From Amyloporia xantha (Eukaryota > Basidiomycota > Agaricomycetes > Polyporales > Adustoporiaceae), in NCBI GenBank assembly GCA_036971615.1, contig JAYKKR010000002.1:2232001-2296000 (forward strand): DNA of 64,000 bases. Reading direction: 5' to 3'. This document shows, piece by piece, positions 50,008 to 59,950 of the stretch. The notes beneath the pieces were generated by a model. The model did no database searches and was not told the DNA's origin. It saw only the letters and a list, made by a program, of their open reading frames with translations. A program made the position numbers and the translations under genes. Every line of letters begins with the position of its first letter. Position 1 is the stretch's first letter.

Positions 50008-50619
50008 CCTCTTCGTAGGTGTGCATATGAACATTAGCGTAGTATTTCTCTCCACTCTTTTCTGGCCTCTGTACATACATATCTTGTGGATTTGCTTCGT
50101 GCATTCGTCAGGCTGTTCCTATGTTGCTATGTTGTTCTCGAGGCCTACTATTAATATTGGCATGGCTATGGGACGTTGTTCTTGTAGATGTCACGGTCAG
50201 CATATGTAAGTAATCATGCATCTTGTGGGTTCACTTGAAACAATCCACGCACGTTGTATTTTTATTTGTCTTGGAGTGGGGGTGGGGGGGGGTGTTTGAA
50301 AGGTGTGACGAGCCATATCAAACTCGATACAGTATTTATGAGGTGAACGGAAGTATTTAAAAGCCAATAGTAGCATGCAAAGAGGGTGTGGAATTGAGCA
50401 GTCTCGTATCACAGCGGATAAGCTAAATATGAGATTTGGTGCCTGGCTATATCTGTTTATGTGAGCAGCTCTTTACGGCGCATACTTTTGATCCCTGGAT
50501 GTTCAGAGTGATTCCGATATGATCCTAACTGATGTATGTCACAGGTTTTAGGCTAAGGAACAGACTAGTATCAAATATCATGCTGGAAACATGTGAACAG
50601 GGGATATTCTGTCAAAATT
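50008..50619. other. Cdc4 3' region
   Basis: 612 bp between the Cdc4 stop and the left end of the TIR element. It contains a G-rich tract GTGGGGGTGGGGGGGGGTG around 50276-50294. No gene is seen. Confidence 0.4.
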
Positions 50620-50640
50620 CATCAGCAAAACGTCGAGTCG

Positions 50641-50850
50641 TCTGAATGGTCTGAGATGTCTGGTTCAGACCGTTTCAGACGCGAAGGCATAAGTTGAGCA
50701 AGTCTTACCTAGATGGGACCTGCTTAACTAAGATGTCGGGGACTTATTTCAGATCCTCTCAGACCATACAGAGGGCTAATAAGATGATGGTCAGACTCCT
50801 GTAGGTACAAATCAGACTGTTCTCAGACACGCCATCAGACACAGATAAGG
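50641..50850. repeat. Cluster of TCAGAC/GTCTGA hexamers
   Basis: About ten copies or one-off variants in 210 bp, in both orientations (for example TTCAGACC, CTCAGACC, ATCAGACT, ATCAGACA), far above chance expectation. It lies just inside the left TIR of the 1.93-kb element. Confidence 0.7.
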
Positions 50851-51070
50851 ATATAAAAGAATGATATATATTTTCCACTCTGTAAGAACATTCATTATAT
50901 ACAATCAAGTCAAATTAAGCCTCTATTTAAAGTATAGTGTGTATGACAATGCCTACGAGAACCGGAGAATTGAAGAAGGAAAAGTGGTGATGACGTGGTG
51001 GACTGCGAATGCTGGCGGTGTGCAAATGATTGTTAGCGGGGAGAGTGTGACGGAAAGAACAGTCACTCAC

Positions 51071-51436
51071 CGCAGCTGCAGCTGCTCTATCCAACGGCTG
51101 ATCGCCTCGTCCGCAGTGCGCAGAACGACCGTCAGCATGCACTCCGTCACCGCGCGCGCATACATCACCATGAGGTCCACACCTGCGAACAGCTCTGGGC
51201 CGACCGCGCGATGGCTGTCCGACAGGTCCTCCGCTCGAGATTTGAACTTTCGCTGGATGGCGAAACGGAGCGGGGCCAGGCTTCAGACGGCGTGCGTTTG
51301 GGGGCCGCACCTGTCGTGTTCGAACTCGAGGCCCCCTGTCAGTCTCGCACTCACGGCGAGTAATGAGCACGGTCAGCTGCGTCATACCTTTAGATGCGCT
51401 GCTACTCATATCCACACCCGAGTTGACGGTGGTCAT
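51071..51436 (-). pseudogene. Broken coding-like fragment inside the TIR element
   Basis: On the minus strand a frame starting MTTVNSGVDMSSSASK (51436-51388) meets a good donor (GTATGA) and resumes at an acceptor ending 51336 with GGLEFEHDRCG. It hits an in-frame TGA at 51283-51285, then stays open through FKSRAEDLSDSHRAVGPELF and YARAVTECMLTVVLRTADEA to a GTGAGT donor at 51070. The block is GC-rich and protein-like compared with its AT-rich flanks. It may be a captured host gene fragment or the remnant of the element's own gene. No family is recognised. The 312-aa plus-strand ORF over this region is antisense to it. Confidence 0.35.
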
Positions 51437-52550
51437 GTTGTGTCCGACTGCTTGCTCGACATTGAATTGCGCGAAGAACGCTCGGATCCTGAGTGGATCC
51501 GAGTTGCTCTGCGCTCCCTTCCATGTAGGCTTGCGAACGCAAGTGCCGGCGGCGCGCAACGCCGGCGTGTTGTTCTTGAGTTGCGTTGCTGGGACTGGCA
51601 GAGCCGGGAGGCGTTAGGGCAATGGGAAGAAACGAAGAGGAACGTGCGCAAGAAAAATGTCCAGAGCAAGGCACGGCGGCCAAATATGTACAAACTTTGG
51701 CTTGTGGCTTTTTTTTCCAAGGCTGCGGCTCGCCGACTTCGAAACTCGAACATCTGTAGCCCACTCATTTCTGCTCATGTCGACTTGCTTTATAAATGAG
51801 GACATACAGCATTCGAAGTCATACTTCGAGAATCCTTTCCATACTCCGCTGTGCTTGCATGCCTGTTTGGCCTGCTCGAGGCTGTGTTCATTGAACATCG
51901 CACCATGCTGAAGACCACACCCAGCGGGCCCGATCAGCCCTTTGCAGGTGTCTCCAAAGTCTCTGGCCGCACCTTGCCCTGGCGGCGGCGGTGCTACAAC
52001 TCGTAATGCATGACCGTCACATCGTCGATTCGTTTAGGGCCATTTTACCCCCCGTATAATTAGACAGCCTGCAGCTGTTTGCGCGGCGCCTCGTCACGCG
52101 TGCCAATGGCTTGGACATTTCACGGTCGTTGAGCCGGCACGAGAGGTTTCCCATCTGAGCCCCCATCGAAACTGAGCAGCCCTATCAATCAACTCCCTGC
52201 GAAATATTTTGCATTACCTCACGACCTCGCAAGAATGTCTTTTATCTATTCATGTTAAGGTACTGAATGTCCGAATGTATAATAGTCAAATATATACATT
52301 GTGAACTGTTGCCACGGCAATTGACTTTGCGACGCTAGGTGGCCTGTACTTATTAACTACTTATTCCTGTTCAAGTTCATGCCATCTGGGGACTGAGAAT
52401 GTCTGGGAGTCTTACCGGTTCGCTCAATCACAAGCGACGAAAAGTGTCAGGTGATTAATCATTATTTAAGATGGCTTTCAGACGTGCAGTACGTTTCAGG
52501 CATGATTCAGACATCTCAGTCCGAAAAGTCAATTCGTCGTTTTGCTGATG

Positions 52551-52957
52551 TTCCTCACATCACTAAAACTAAGGCAGCCAGAATCGTGGCCAGAATTGCA
52601 ATTCTGAGGACCAAACCAGGGGAGATAATTCCCGGAGATTAGTAATTCTGCTCTATTTCACGATTACCGCCTAGATATGAAGGGAAACTGGCATTCGATT
52701 CTAGTTGAGGTTCGCCCCACAGCTACGCACTGGGGACTGAATACTACGGTTACCATATTCGGCTGTGCACGGCGATCACACTATTCATTGCCTCGATCAG
52801 GGTAAATACCGGAGAGTGCGGGGCATATCAGGAACTTGCTGCTTATGATCAACAAGTCAAGAAAGCCGCAGCACACAAGCGCCCCGTGCTTCCCGCAGTA
52901 CCATCTTCTCTATTAATTACTCCTATTGTTTTCTCTGCCACATACAATTGGGTCGAG
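52551..52957. other. Junction between the TIR element and the Cdc4 partial copy
   Basis: About 400 bp. An open frame without ATG runs into the WD40 copy from about 52720 (…AYDQQVKKAAAHKRPV). Its last part aligns loosely with the Cdc4 segment between F-box and first WD blade, so the duplicated segment begins around 52830. The F-box itself is not present. Confidence 0.4.
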
Positions 52958-54149
52958 ATGCCTGACTCTCTGCAAGAGCAGTGGATGAAAAACCCGGAGC
53001 CCAAGCGAATGACGGTCCCTGCGCATGGCAGGTCACTACTCATAACGTCCATTCTTATTTCACGCGGCCGCGCAATCACTGCCTCCGACGATCGTACTAT
53101 TCACGTCTATTCACTCGTCACAGGCGAGCTCTTACGCTCGCTAGAGGGTCATGAGGGGGGCGTATGGGCAATCGCGACCACAAAAGACACGCTTGTCAGC
53201 GGCGGGACCGATCGTACAGCTCGTGTCTGGGACTTGACCTCAGGGCATTGCACACACGTCTTTACTGGGCATACTTTGACTCTGCGATGTGTTGTAATTG
53301 TGAAACCTGAGTGGATCGACGTCGAAGACGGTGACACAAGGGAAAAGTGGCCCAGACGCCCACTCATCGTCACGGGTAGCCGAGATAGCTCGCTCAGAGT
53401 GTGGGGATTGCCTCGACTGGGTGATAGTGATCATCCGTGTTGTGCAACACCGGAAGGATTATTTGAGGTAGCTTACTGTTCGTTTTATCGATAAAAACAC
53501 ACTGACAAATCGTAAAATTTACAGTCGGAAATCCACAATGCCTCCCACCACCAGTTACACTTGGAAGGCCACGATAACTGCGTCCGCGCGCTTGCAGCAC
53601 GCGGGCGTACTATTGTGTCTGGGAGCTATGACTGTACGGTGCGTATATGGGATATCGCCACGGGCGAATGCAGATGGGTCCTACGTGGGCACACGCAGAA
53701 AGGTACCGCGATCATAGCTTGCCCTTTCTGCACCTCTGATCTTTATCTCAGTTTACAGCGTAGCTTATAACATCAACCGTAACATCGTATGCTCCGGATC
53801 CATGGACGCTACAGTGCGTGTATGGGACCTACACAACGGCCAGTGCCGATACACTCTGAGTGGGCATACGTCGTTAGTTGGCCTCCTCAGTCTGTCATCC
53901 TCTTATCTCGTGTCTGGCTCTACCGACTCTACTATACGTGTGTGGAAGCTAGATATCGGTGATCTGTACAATATATTCGCAGGGGAGCGCAAAGGTGCAG
54001 TCACTTGTCTTTACCACGACGACCACAAGCTGCTCGCCGGACGAGATGGTAGTCTAGAGATGTGGGACTTACGAACTTCGCTTGACACACCACCACACAA
54101 GATGCTAGACGTAGTTGGTGCCTGGCAAGTGGTGTGCTTCAGGCAATAG
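52958..54149 (+). CDS. F-box-less partial duplicate of Cdc4 (WD40 only), possibly a pseudogene
   Basis: Exons 52958-53467, 53525-53702, 53752-54149 give 361 aa from the first usable ATG (MPDSLQEQWM). It aligns with Cdc4 throughout its WD40 propeller at roughly two thirds identity, with introns in exactly the same places and phases and a middle exon of the same 178-nt length. It is therefore a segmental DNA copy, not a retrocopy. The phosphodegron-contacting arginines are kept (HTLTLRC, SRDSSLRVW, HDNCVRAL). The F-box and N-terminus are missing. At the 3' end the frame stops at 54147-54149 (WQVVCFRQ), whereas a shifted frame continues the Cdc4-like sequence as MLDIWDLG to a TAA near 54244. The open frame suggests constraint; the shift and missing promoter suggest decay. 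Confidence 0.65.
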
Positions 54150-55466
54150 CCGGAGAGACGCAACGATGTTGGATATTTGGGATCTCGGGATCTCGGGACA
54201 CGGCAATAGCGATGAGGACATCACCGACGACGAGGTCGAAGATTAAAGCTTGGAGAACCTCAAGTATAATGCGAAAATGTAGACAATGTGCAATCTCCAT
54301 TTGTAATATTTTCGAAGCAGAAACATGTGTATTCAGCACCTCCCTCGATGCTCAGGCGTGCATCGATGTGAGCAACCTTGGGGACGAGCTACATCTAGGA
54401 TCATAAATTGGCTTTGGTAATTCATGCCATGCTCCCCTTTACTATCGCTATAAAAAGAACATCGCACGATAAACCCCCAACGAGAGGCCGGTGTGCAGGT
54501 CAGAGGGCATTCTGAGGTTCCAGCACATATCAGGGCTTCGATGTGTCGATGCCATGAGTTAGGAACATGGCCACATCATAATAGCTTCAAATCCTCGGAA
54601 CTATCCCGACACTTTGAAATATGTGGACGAGTGGACCTTTACGATACCGGATAACGAAGCCCAGAGCCAAGAATGCACGTCGAACTTTCGCAATTGCGCC
54701 ATCGGATCATGAATGCAGGTTGCCAAATGCTCGGTCGCAGATAGGCCTGTCGGTCAGATACCTTCAATAGGGAATAATTTATACCGGTCGTTGAAGACTC
54801 ATAACTCGAAAGAATGCCAAACTTCCCGGCCGCGCCCTGGATGACGGAACCACTGAAGGTTCAAATTTTCGCGGGATGCAGTTGACATCTGCTACTAGTG
54901 CATGTTGGGAAGCTGTTCGCATAGACTAGTCCATTAACGGGGACGGCAATATACGTTGGTTCTTCAACACCCGATCAAACAGAGCTAGAGTTTGTATCAA
55001 CAGCGGCGTCTGCATTGATCAACAGGGTAGAGGGGGGATGAAATGGGTACTGACGGATCGATCCTTGGTATGGAAAGGATCACACTAGAGCTAATGTATC
55101 ACGATGGGCAGTTGGCATAACATGAGGCTTCTGGACGTCGACTGATGCCGCCAGTGAAAGGGCTCTGAATCTCATTAAGTAACGACTGCTTGGCCCGTGC
55201 ATATGCGCACTATTTCACTGGCCAACCGATATGATATACGCAGACCCGCTGATCGACGAATAGAGTCACACGGCAAACATCGCGCAGACCCATCCAGCGG
55301 TCAATGAAGAACATACGGCATCTGACACAATGGCAATGCTAGCCTCAGTGACATGAACTACGCCAATACTGATCAATCATCTGATAAGAATCATTCACTG
55401 ACCAATGCGATACAGTTTGTAATATATGATCCGACGGCAGCGCAGATGTTACACGAAGAGTGGATC
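54150..55466. other. Region after the Cdc4 copy
   Basis: The first 100 bp contain the frame-shifted Cdc4-like end (54165-54246, LDIWDLG... then an acidic tail). The remaining 1.2 kb has only short random frames and no recognised repeats. Confidence 0.45.
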
Positions 55467-56231
55467 TCAGACAACACGAGCCTTGTATATTTTTACGTCT
55501 TCCCGAGGTCTGTTCCCGGAGGACATCAACAATAAGGCCTGTCGCATGCAGTTGAGGGTACTAACCGATCTTGAGCATCAGTGGCGACAGATCCGAGTCT
55601 TTGAAGGACGCGCATCCCTGAAGTGACGCGCCCAAAGATGGTATGTTTACCATCTAGGTATGGCGTTGGTGCCAGTGTCAAGAAGAACTGCGACCCTGGT
55701 AGAAATCATTCGCCGGTCAAAACCGAACTGCTCCATTACTGCAAAGACTACCAAACAGCCAGACTAACCATTCGTGTTCGGCCCTGAATTGGCCATGGCA
55801 AGGATCCCCGCACCCGTAAATCGCAACTCCGGATGTATTTCATCTTGGCTACCGTCCAATCAGCGAATGCGAAAGTGTGCAGGTGAAGGAGTACGTACAA
55901 TTTCTGCCCATAGATGCTTGTCCCACCTCTTCCTGTACCCGTCGGGTCTCCCCCTTGTACCATAAAGTCCTAGTTGAAAGACATTAGCGGCGTCTCTGCA
56001 CGCGATCGTACTACATGGAAACTCACAGCAATAATGCGGTGGAAAACAACGCTATTATAGTAGCCACGCTTTGCTAATTCCGCGAAGTTCTTGCATGTCT
56101 GGATGCTCAAGATAGATAGAATAAGCTAGTATGCGATAAGATGACCACAAGGTACATACTTTAGGAGCGTGGTCCCAGTACAATTCGAGCTGAATGTCAC
56201 CCATGCTAGTTTCTAAAACTACAGATTCCAT
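55467..56231 (-). CDS. PPIL1: Cyclophilin-type peptidyl-prolyl isomerase, PPIL1 class
   Basis: Single-domain cyclophilin; PPIL1 proteins associate with the spliceosome (SKIP/Prp45), by family knowledge. Exons: 56231-56160, 56098-56027, 55969-55899, 55848-55769, 55695-55566, 55509-55467; 155 aa, close to the usual size. Motifs: [41 protein letters not shown] (catalytic Arg), [35 protein letters not shown] and [11 protein letters not shown]. It ends [12 protein letters not shown]. All phases close. It shares a 264-bp divergent upstream region with the tRNA deacylase. Confidence 0.94.
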
Positions 56232-56495
56232 GGCAATTTTAAGGCGCGCACTGATTTCTTGAAATAGCAGAAGGTTCGTGAGCACTGAGCGTAGCAAGCG
56301 TAGACAAGCGGCAGACTCGGAAGCGAAAAGCAAGTTGAGATCGAGTTCGGCGCTTAAATACACAGTCTTGCAGACTTGCACAGTGCAGCTCAATTCGATT
56401 ACTCCACGAGCCTCAGACTATACGTTGTACTTAAATTACAGCGCAAGTACTGCTTTCATTCTCTTCTTGGAGGTCTTTTCTCGTTACATCAACCC

Positions 56496-57502
56496 ATGAG
56501 AGCAGTCGTACAGTGTGTCAGTTCGGCGTCGGTGGCTGGTAGTCTCATTTTATCTCTATGAGAGAGGCTTGCGCTGAGATGAGTCTGCAACGCAGTCGAC
56601 AATGAGATTATTTCATCTATTTCTCGAGGTCTGATGGTCCTTGTTGGTATCGGAAAAGGTCACAAAGTTTTTTTACTATCCGTTCTTGGCATGACTCAAT
56701 TATTTGCACAGAATAGATGACACCGCAGCGGATGTCGAGACAATATCTAAAAAGATGTGTGTATTTATCTGAACTTTTCGAGAGTCTGTCTTTGTATTCA
56801 TGCAAATTGCCGTGGTCGTGGAGACTGTCTCTGAAGGTTTTCTCCGATGCATCCGGAGCTATGTGGAAGAAGAGTGTCAAAGACATCGATGGAGACGTCC
56901 TCTGTGTGTCTCAATTCACTCTCCTCGCCAATACGGCGAAGGGAAACAAACCTGACTTTCATCGTGCTATGGTTCGTCTTCTATAAAATTCCTTGCAGTA
57001 CAGTTCAAATTTATTCACGTATCACCATCCGGATGCATCATAAATTCGCGATGTCCAGGGAACAGAACCAGGTAGACAGCTGTATACCTATTTTTTGGAG
57101 CGAATGTCCGCTATCTACAAGCCAGAGAAGATAAGAGGTAAGTAGCCAAATGCTGGTGTCGCCCTTCTCAAAAAACTCATCCCTGTCGGTCAGATGGGCG
57201 ATTCGGGGCCATGATGAACGTCAGCCTAACTAATGAGGTATGCCGAAATAAAACACCGTGATGCGCGAGACTATCCACAAGGGTTCTTGATTCCCTCCAA
57301 CTCTATGTCATATCTAAATTTCTTCCAGGGGCCCGTGACTTTTACACTCGATTCACGCAAGTTTGAGTACGTAGATCAACCTGCCACTGGCTCAAAAAGC
57401 ACGCCGAAGCCGCAACGAGCAGAGGCACCCGCGGAAGACATCAAAGCCGTAGACGAGGGTCAACACCAGATACGTGACAACGTAGTCACCCGTACGAGCT
57501 GA
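56496..57502 (+). CDS. DTD1: D-aminoacyl-tRNA deacylase (DTD)
   Basis: Proofreading enzyme that removes D-amino acids (and Gly) from tRNA. Exons: 56496-56538, 56596-56658, 56717-56756, 56824-56971, 57059-57137, 57194-57237, 57329-57502; 196 aa. It starts [13 protein letters not shown]. The substrate-site motifs are present: CVSQFTL (SQ motif) and NEGPVTF (Gly-cisPro motif). [21 protein letters not shown] and [14 protein letters not shown] also fit the family. The acceptor at 57058 was chosen because it alone gives [20 protein letters not shown]-terminal extension of about 45 hydrophilic residues follows the catalytic domain. Confidence 0.93.
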
Positions 57503-57806
57503 ATGTGAATCTATCATTTTTCTTAATAATTGTCTCGCGCTCACGCTGGTCGCAGATCCACTATGTACCATATGCAGAGCCTCCGTTGATTACTGATTAG
57601 CAATAAACATGAACTTCGCTCATGATGCATGAACAATCAGTCACAACCTATACATACGCATGAAGCTGCGTATTTTGGTGCGAGGTGAGATTAAAAGGTT
57701 TTCTAGTCCTCTGGTATCATAATATCATGTGGGGGGCAGATGTCTATGCCTTGACATTATAGAATTGTATCAAGTCGATCAATGTTCATACCTCCACTCA
57801 ATACAG
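57503..57806. other. Convergent 3' intergenic region
   Basis: 304 bp, AT-rich, UTRs of DTD and Pgs1; no gene is seen. Confidence 0.5.
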
Positions 57807-59748
57807 CTATAGGCGGTCGCGAAGCGCGCTTGCCAATATCCACGACCCAGGCCGCACCCTTCGCTCTGTCCCTCGCCATGGATGTGCATGGGCGCGGAGC
57901 GCATCGACCTCATCAGCAAGGCGAGCGCGCAGGGTGGGTGACGTCGTTACTAGCACAAACGAGAGCTCTGTGTCTATGTTCGCGGAGCGTGAGTTGAGAT
58001 TGGTCGAGCCAAAAAGAGTGAGGAGCGGTTTTTCGAAGGGCGTCGGACGTAACCAAATGCCTGCAGGGGCGTGAGCAGAACACATATCATCAGTGGGGTT
58101 CACACCATCCTCATGACCATGTATATACCTTTGGCATGGTAAGTCCACCCATCCTTTTCCCACTCGCTCAGTTGTACTCCCGGACTAGCGCGCTGTCCCA
58201 AGTCTTCATTATCTGGCCAGTCGCGTCCGGCATCACGCACTGCCTTCATAAAGCGGCGCTCAAGAACGGTATAACCCTCTGGTATCCGCCCTGAGACACC
58301 TTTCGAACCATAGAACCCGTTGGCCTGCCATTCGATAAAAATAATTATGATGGTTAAAATGATTTCGCAAGACATAAGACGGCACAGGTTACCTTAGGAC
58401 TAGCGGCCAGTATGCGGCAGGCCGTATTTGAGTGAATAACCAGTTCTTGATATGGCTTGTACAGCCCAAAGTAGCCACTAGTCAAGTCTATCAGGGGTCT
58501 GTTGGATTCTGCCCCAGTCCCCGTTGTAGATTTCGCAAATTGGCGGAAGAGAAGGTCAAGACACCGCTCCTCTTCGCGAACGTTAAACTGTCCAGCTTGA
58601 ATTATCGGGAAGACAAGGACGTCGGATTTCGCGCCTGTATCTGCTTGATTCGGGAAGCTTTGCGGCTTTAGGGATAATTGACGACACGCATCTTGAAACG
58701 CGGTCAGTGTCTTTTGTGCCTTCTCTTCGAAGTGATGTGGATGTGTATGTTGGTCAGACCAGTGGAGAACATACTTCTCGCGCTCAGAAGCAGATGGCAG
58801 AAGTGAGTAGGAGAAGGTGGAAGCGTGCTCCAAGAAAGAAAAGCAGTAGTGTGCCAGTTGGGGTTGTGCAGTGAAATGTATGTATCGGTCCTGGCGATCT
58901 GTGAAATACGACGTGTTCAAGTTCGCACTGATGCATGAATCCAGATATCAACGATACGAAATGAATGCACCAGAAGTGGACGTACTTACTTACCCGGAAA
59001 TCAGCAGCTCATCATCTGCGCCATATATTTTCGGGTGCCATGTCCCGCCCCAGCCTTCATTGAATCGTGGAGGCATTATCTTGGACATTAGACCCTTGAG
59101 CTTTGGACTACGAAATAGCCATACATGCACGCGGTCAGGGAATTCTTTCAATAGTGGCAAGAGGAGGTTGGCCGTTGAGAGAAGTTCGGGTCGTGTGCAC
59201 CGATTGTAGTCTAAATGCATGTGGACATGCAGTGAAAGATTGGCACGTAGAGACGCATTTACCGTGTCTATCTGCACATGGTTTCATCCAGGCACAGCGG
59301 ACAAAGAAGGGAAGGCAATACACATACAAGTTCAAGGTCTTCGGAGCCAATGTACAGTGACGATATGAACAGTCTTTGACGTGCGCGACGAATCATGTCC
59401 TGAAGAACCAAACTAAGCACATATTTTGAGGTCCTATGCTCGCATCATACGAACGAGTAGCTTTTGATAGAATTCTGTCGGTTGGTGCATGATGCTGATG
59501 TTGGTAGAAGACATGGCGTAGCAGGGTTGGCGTTCTGCCAGATTGGATACAAATTGCCGTACGGCGGGATCCAGCGTTGATATCGTGAAGGTGCGCCTGA
59601 GATGTAGTGGCAGACCACCAAGCCTGACCTGGCTACATCGTCGTAGAGCTGTCTGACTGCGACAGACAGTCAGAGACATTCTCCCGGAGCTGGCTGGAGT
59701 GCGAGAGGGCAGACGAGGCAGTTGATTTGAAGACCAAGGTTGCCGCAT
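57807..59748 (-). CDS. PGS1: Phosphatidylglycerophosphate synthase Pgs1 (mitochondrial, HKD superfamily)
   Basis: Makes phosphatidylglycerophosphate from CDP-diacylglycerol and glycerol-3-phosphate, the first committed step to cardiolipin. Exons: 59748-59455, 59399-59328, 59271-58994, 58927-58393, 58324-58129, 58060-57807; 542 aa. The Arg-rich, Ser-rich N-terminus (about 1-55) fits a mitochondrial presequence. Motifs: YQKLLDMIRRARQRLFISSL and YIGSEDLEL; HKD 1 in GTWHPKIYGADDELLISGAN; SGYFGLYKPYQELV; ANGFYGSKGVSGRIP; HKD 2 in WTYHAKGIWLRP; FGSTNLNSRSA. The donor at 59454 (CTC|GTTCGT) is needed to join LL to DMIRRA. It is divergent from Atg9, 202 bp between starts. Confidence 0.94.
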
Positions 59749-59950
59749 TTGGATTGCCGGAGAATGTGATCCTATTCCATATTTGGACTTACCGGCGTAA
59801 ATTCCGATCGTTGGGTTACGTCTTCCGACCGCCCACAGGAAGAGTGGCAGTCCTGAGACCGACTATCCTTGTCTCCTCTGCTCTGCCAGGACATCAGATG
59901 TCGCGCTGAGACATAATCTTTAACTCGAATTCATCCACTGGATAGTTACC

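Larger units (their letters stand above)
50620..52550. mobile_element. 1931-bp degenerate DNA-transposon-like element with TIRs and TCAGAC subterminal repeats
   Basis: The left end 50620-50662 and right end 52508-52550 are inverted repeats over 43 bp without gaps, 34 of 43 matching. The outer 12 bases CATCAGCAAAAC and an inner CTGAGATGTCTG are identical. Inside the left end, 50641-50850, the motif TCAGAC or its complement GTCTGA occurs about ten times in both orientations. Copies also occur near the right end (52479-52513). Clustered short subterminal repeats are typical transposase-binding arrays. I see no target-site duplication and no transposase. The interior has a GC-rich, coding-like minus-strand block (51071-51436). 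The superfamily cannot be assigned. Confidence 0.6.

Noticed and set aside
50861..51799. 312-aa plus-strand ORF.
   Set aside because: Its amino-acid pattern is implausible (Arg/Ser/Thr blocks), and it is antisense to a minus-strand frame that has proper splice signals (CTCAC and ATACC are reverse complements of donors).
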